DNA of 64,000 bases from Anaerotruncus sp. MC2020 (GTDB taxonomy: Bacteria; Bacillota; Clostridia; Oscillospirales; Ruminococcaceae): the NCBI GenBank assembly GCA_000701945.1, contig KL370842.1:1-64000 (forward strand). The letters are read 5' to 3'. Position 1 is the first letter of the stretch; each line of letters starts with the position of its first letter. A program made the translations under genes and the position numbers. This document shows positions 61,869 to 64,000 of the stretch, in pieces. The notes below the pieces were generated by a model. It did no database searches. It was not told the DNA's origin and saw only the letters and a program-made list of their open reading frames with translations.

Positions 61869-62570
61869 CTACTCATAATGATAATACTTGCTCATGAATT
61901 CGTCTATTGCGCTGCTTATCATGTACTTGTTTGCCGTCATGCTCTTTCCGCCTTTGTCACCGAACACTATGCCCTCGTTCTGCATTCGCTTCCCGAAGCG
62001 GCGAAGCACCTGCTCGGCACCTGTCGGCGTTGTTCCCATGAGCTCTGCCAGCATGGGATAGAATCCCGCGGTCATGTCGTCGAGCAGCTCCTGACGCAGT
62101 ATGCACATACGCATAGCCGTGTACATATAGAAAAAGCCCGTATTTATCTTGATGCCCTTGTTTTCAAGATAGCTGATTATCTCCTCCGCGAGCGGTCGGT
62201 CGTGATTAGTCAGCATTGCCGTATATATGTATCTGCTTATCCTGTTCAGGGACTCGGGCATGAGGAAGAAGTCGGCTACGCCCAGCATCTCGAGGCGTCT
62301 TCTCATCGGATACGATTTTACGTAGGACAGCACAAACAGCTTCATGTCAGGTGATTCGGCAGATGTGCGGCTGACGAAGCTGTACAGCTCGTCCGTCTCT
62401 GCCATGATGAAGAATACCAGCCCGTCGAAGCTGTTCCTTATGCATTCCTCCTCAAGTGCGGCGAAAGAGTTGCTGCAGCGCTTGACATCAAATCCTATTG
62501 TTGACAGTATATCTGACAGGAGCCAGCCTATACCGTCGATATTATCGCCTGTCAGAAGTTGCTGCTTCAT
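61869..62570 (-). CDS. Spo0A-like regulator with a degenerate receiver
   Basis: 233 residues. The C-terminal half (about 127-228) matches the Spo0A effector domain: AEEIISYLENKGIKINTGFF, YMYTAMRMCILRQELLDDMT, FYPMLAELMGTTPTGAEQVL and RRFGKRMQNEGIV. The N-terminal half has a receiver-like fold, but the phospho-acceptor position aligns with Phe54 (FDGLVFFIM in place of PDVLVLDI) and the conserved Lys is Met (FFLMP), so it should not take a phosphate. It may be a phosphorylation-independent paralogue of Spo0A, or respond to another signal. The true spo0A is not in the window. Confidence 0.82.
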   Translation of the reverse strand: MKQQLLTGDNIDGIGWLLSDILSTIGFDVKRCSNSFAALEEECIRNSFDGLVFFIMAETDELYSFVSRTSAESPDMKLFVLSYVKSYPMRRRLEMLGVADFFLMPESLNRISRYIYTAMLTNHDRPLAEEIISYLENKGIKINTGFFYMYTAMRMCILRQELLDDMTAGFYPMLAELMGTTPTGAEQVLRRFGKRMQNEGIVFGDKGGKSMTANKYMISSAIDEFMSKYYHYE

Positions 62571-62694
62571 GGGATATGCTCACTCTTTCCGAAAAAGTCA
62601 TATTGATAAAAATGTCGTTTCCTTTGTAAGGTCAGTCTTTTTTAATCATATTATACTTCGGTTTTTTTGTCAATCGAAAAAGCGGTGCCTGTGT

Positions 62695-62742
62695 CGAAAA
62701 AAATAATGACAGCCCCTGCTTTCTCTCGAAAAAAGGGGCTGT
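62695..62742 (-). terminator. Terminator after the membrane protein gene
   Basis: ACAGCCCCT (62709-62717) pairs with AGGGGCTGT (62734-62742) around a 16-nt loop; the minus strand then runs CATTATTTTTTT. Confidence 0.75.
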
Positions 62743-62747
62743 TTCGG

Positions 62748-63476
62748 TTATTCTTTGTTTTCGTCTTCGGTGCTTTCCGAAGCGGTCTTGTCGGGAGCAG
62801 ATGCCTCCTCTGCGGGAGCGGGCTCTGCTGTCTTGTCAGAGCTGCTGTCGGCGGGCTGAGCAGTGAACATAGTGCTCTTGTACACCGCGACACGCGCACG
62901 GTCGCCGTAGCAGTCTATTTCTATCTCCTCGCGGGCACGGAAGAACCTGATAACGCCGAAAAGCGTCATGAAGCTCACCGCGTTGACGAGTACGCCGAAG
63001 TACGCGCGTATGCCGAATATAGTTCCGAGCATACCGAACAGCACCATGCCGATGCATACTACGACCGCTATCTCATACTTCGTATTATCGGGGTCGAGCT
63101 GAAGGAATGCGAAGCAGGCTGCGCCCGATATAACGGCGTGTACTATCGAGAGCACGAGCGAATACGGGCGGTAGAAATCAAGGCTTGCGCTGTTGAGCTC
63201 GAGCACCATCATCAGTGCCTCAAGTATGATATAGGCTGTATAGCTCACCTTCAGCAGCCTCCGCAGACGAAGGCTCATGCTGAGCAGCACATCGGAGTAG
63301 ACGAGAAGTCCGAAGCCGAGAAATTCGGTGCAGTAGGCGAGGGTCTCGAGCGCCCTTGTATAGAAGGCGTCGGAATTATATGTATAATAGTATATTGCAC
63401 ATATCAGACCAAAGACAACGAAGAGCAGGTTGCCGATGAATCCGAAGAACAGTCCTTTTTCAAGCTTTTCGTGCAT
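62748..63476 (-). CDS. Six-helix membrane protein with an acidic tail
   Basis: 242 residues, not recognised. Six hydrophobic segments (about residues 8-32, 42-65, 78-92, 104-124, 132-152 and 157-176) are followed by a short EIEIDCYGDRARVAVYKS segment and a disordered Ser/Ala/Pro/Glu-rich tail. AAGGAG lies before the ATG, immediately after the purD stop, so it is in an operon with purD. Function unknown. Confidence 0.75.
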   Translation of the reverse strand: MHEKLEKGLFFGFIGNLLFVVFGLICAIYYYTYNSDAFYTRALETLAYCTEFLGFGLLVYSDVLLSMSLRLRRLLKVSYTAYIILEALMMVLELNSASLDFYRPYSLVLSIVHAVISGAACFAFLQLDPDNTKYEIAVVVCIGMVLFGMLGTIFGIRAYFGVLVNAVSFMTLFGVIRFFRAREEIEIDCYGDRARVAVYKSTMFTAQPADSSSDKTAEPAPAEEASAPDKTASESTEDENKE

Positions 63477-63486
63477 AGCGTGCTCC

Positions 63487-64000
<514 letters not shown>

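Overview
The window reads as chromosome of a Gram-positive clostridium, most likely an Oscillospiraceae (Ruminococcus-like) gut or rumen bacterium. The evidence is the uninterrupted S10-spc-alpha ribosomal gene order with adk, map, a KOW protein, infA and rpmJ before rpsM, the zinc-type S14, a Spo0A-type regulator, Asp23/FakA-like and DUF6440-type proteins, a TIGR04086-type membrane protein and a secreted expansin with a dockerin-like motif. No tRNA, rRNA, CRISPR array, integrase or transposase was found.

Layout. 1-527: a dispersed repeat, a strong promoter and a long structured leader. 528-16101: about 30 translation and secretion genes, rpsJ to rplQ, closed by a terminator. 16102-16691: hairpin-rich repeats. 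16692-25814: yajC, a small membrane protein, then (minus strand) an HtrA protease, a sensor kinase/response regulator pair, a TPR protein and a large Pro/Ala-rich repeat protein. 25815-37995: a polyprenyl-type glycosyltransferase, a WG-like protein and a purine cluster (purE, purC, a PurF homologue, purM, purN, a PurO-type IMP cyclohydrolase, stand-alone AICAR transformylase). The cluster is interrupted by a DUF6440 protein, an expansin, small membrane proteins and a YD-repeat-like lipoprotein. 38752-52107: recG, then minus-strand FakA-like/Asp23, an NfnAB/SudAB-like flavoprotein pair, a LysR regulator, a sugar acetyltransferase, ddl, a membrane-anchored MurF and an alpha/beta hydrolase operon. 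52108-60000: feoA and a compact phage packaging/head module (terS, terL, portal, capsid, protease-like, connectors, hub-like protein) with no integrase, lysis, replication or tape-measure genes. 60236-64000: a lipoprotein, a Spo0A-like regulator with a degenerate receiver, a membrane protein and the 3' part of purD.

Points that stand out. (1) The PurF homologue lacks the N-terminal catalytic cysteine and other glutaminase residues. (2) The PurH activities are split into a PurO-like cyclohydrolase and a separate formyltransferase. (3) The phage head module looks intact but isolated, which suggests a domesticated or satellite-like particle, or a reduced prophage. (4) Gene gaps carry at least four families of dispersed hairpin repeats. 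The main one, an 82-bp element in nine copies, folds as a branched structure, and its most divergent copy shows paired (compensatory) changes.

All functional calls come from reading motifs; no database search was run. Starts were chosen mainly by Shine-Dalgarno spacing. Promoters are sigma-A-like boxes with 17-18 bp spacers.
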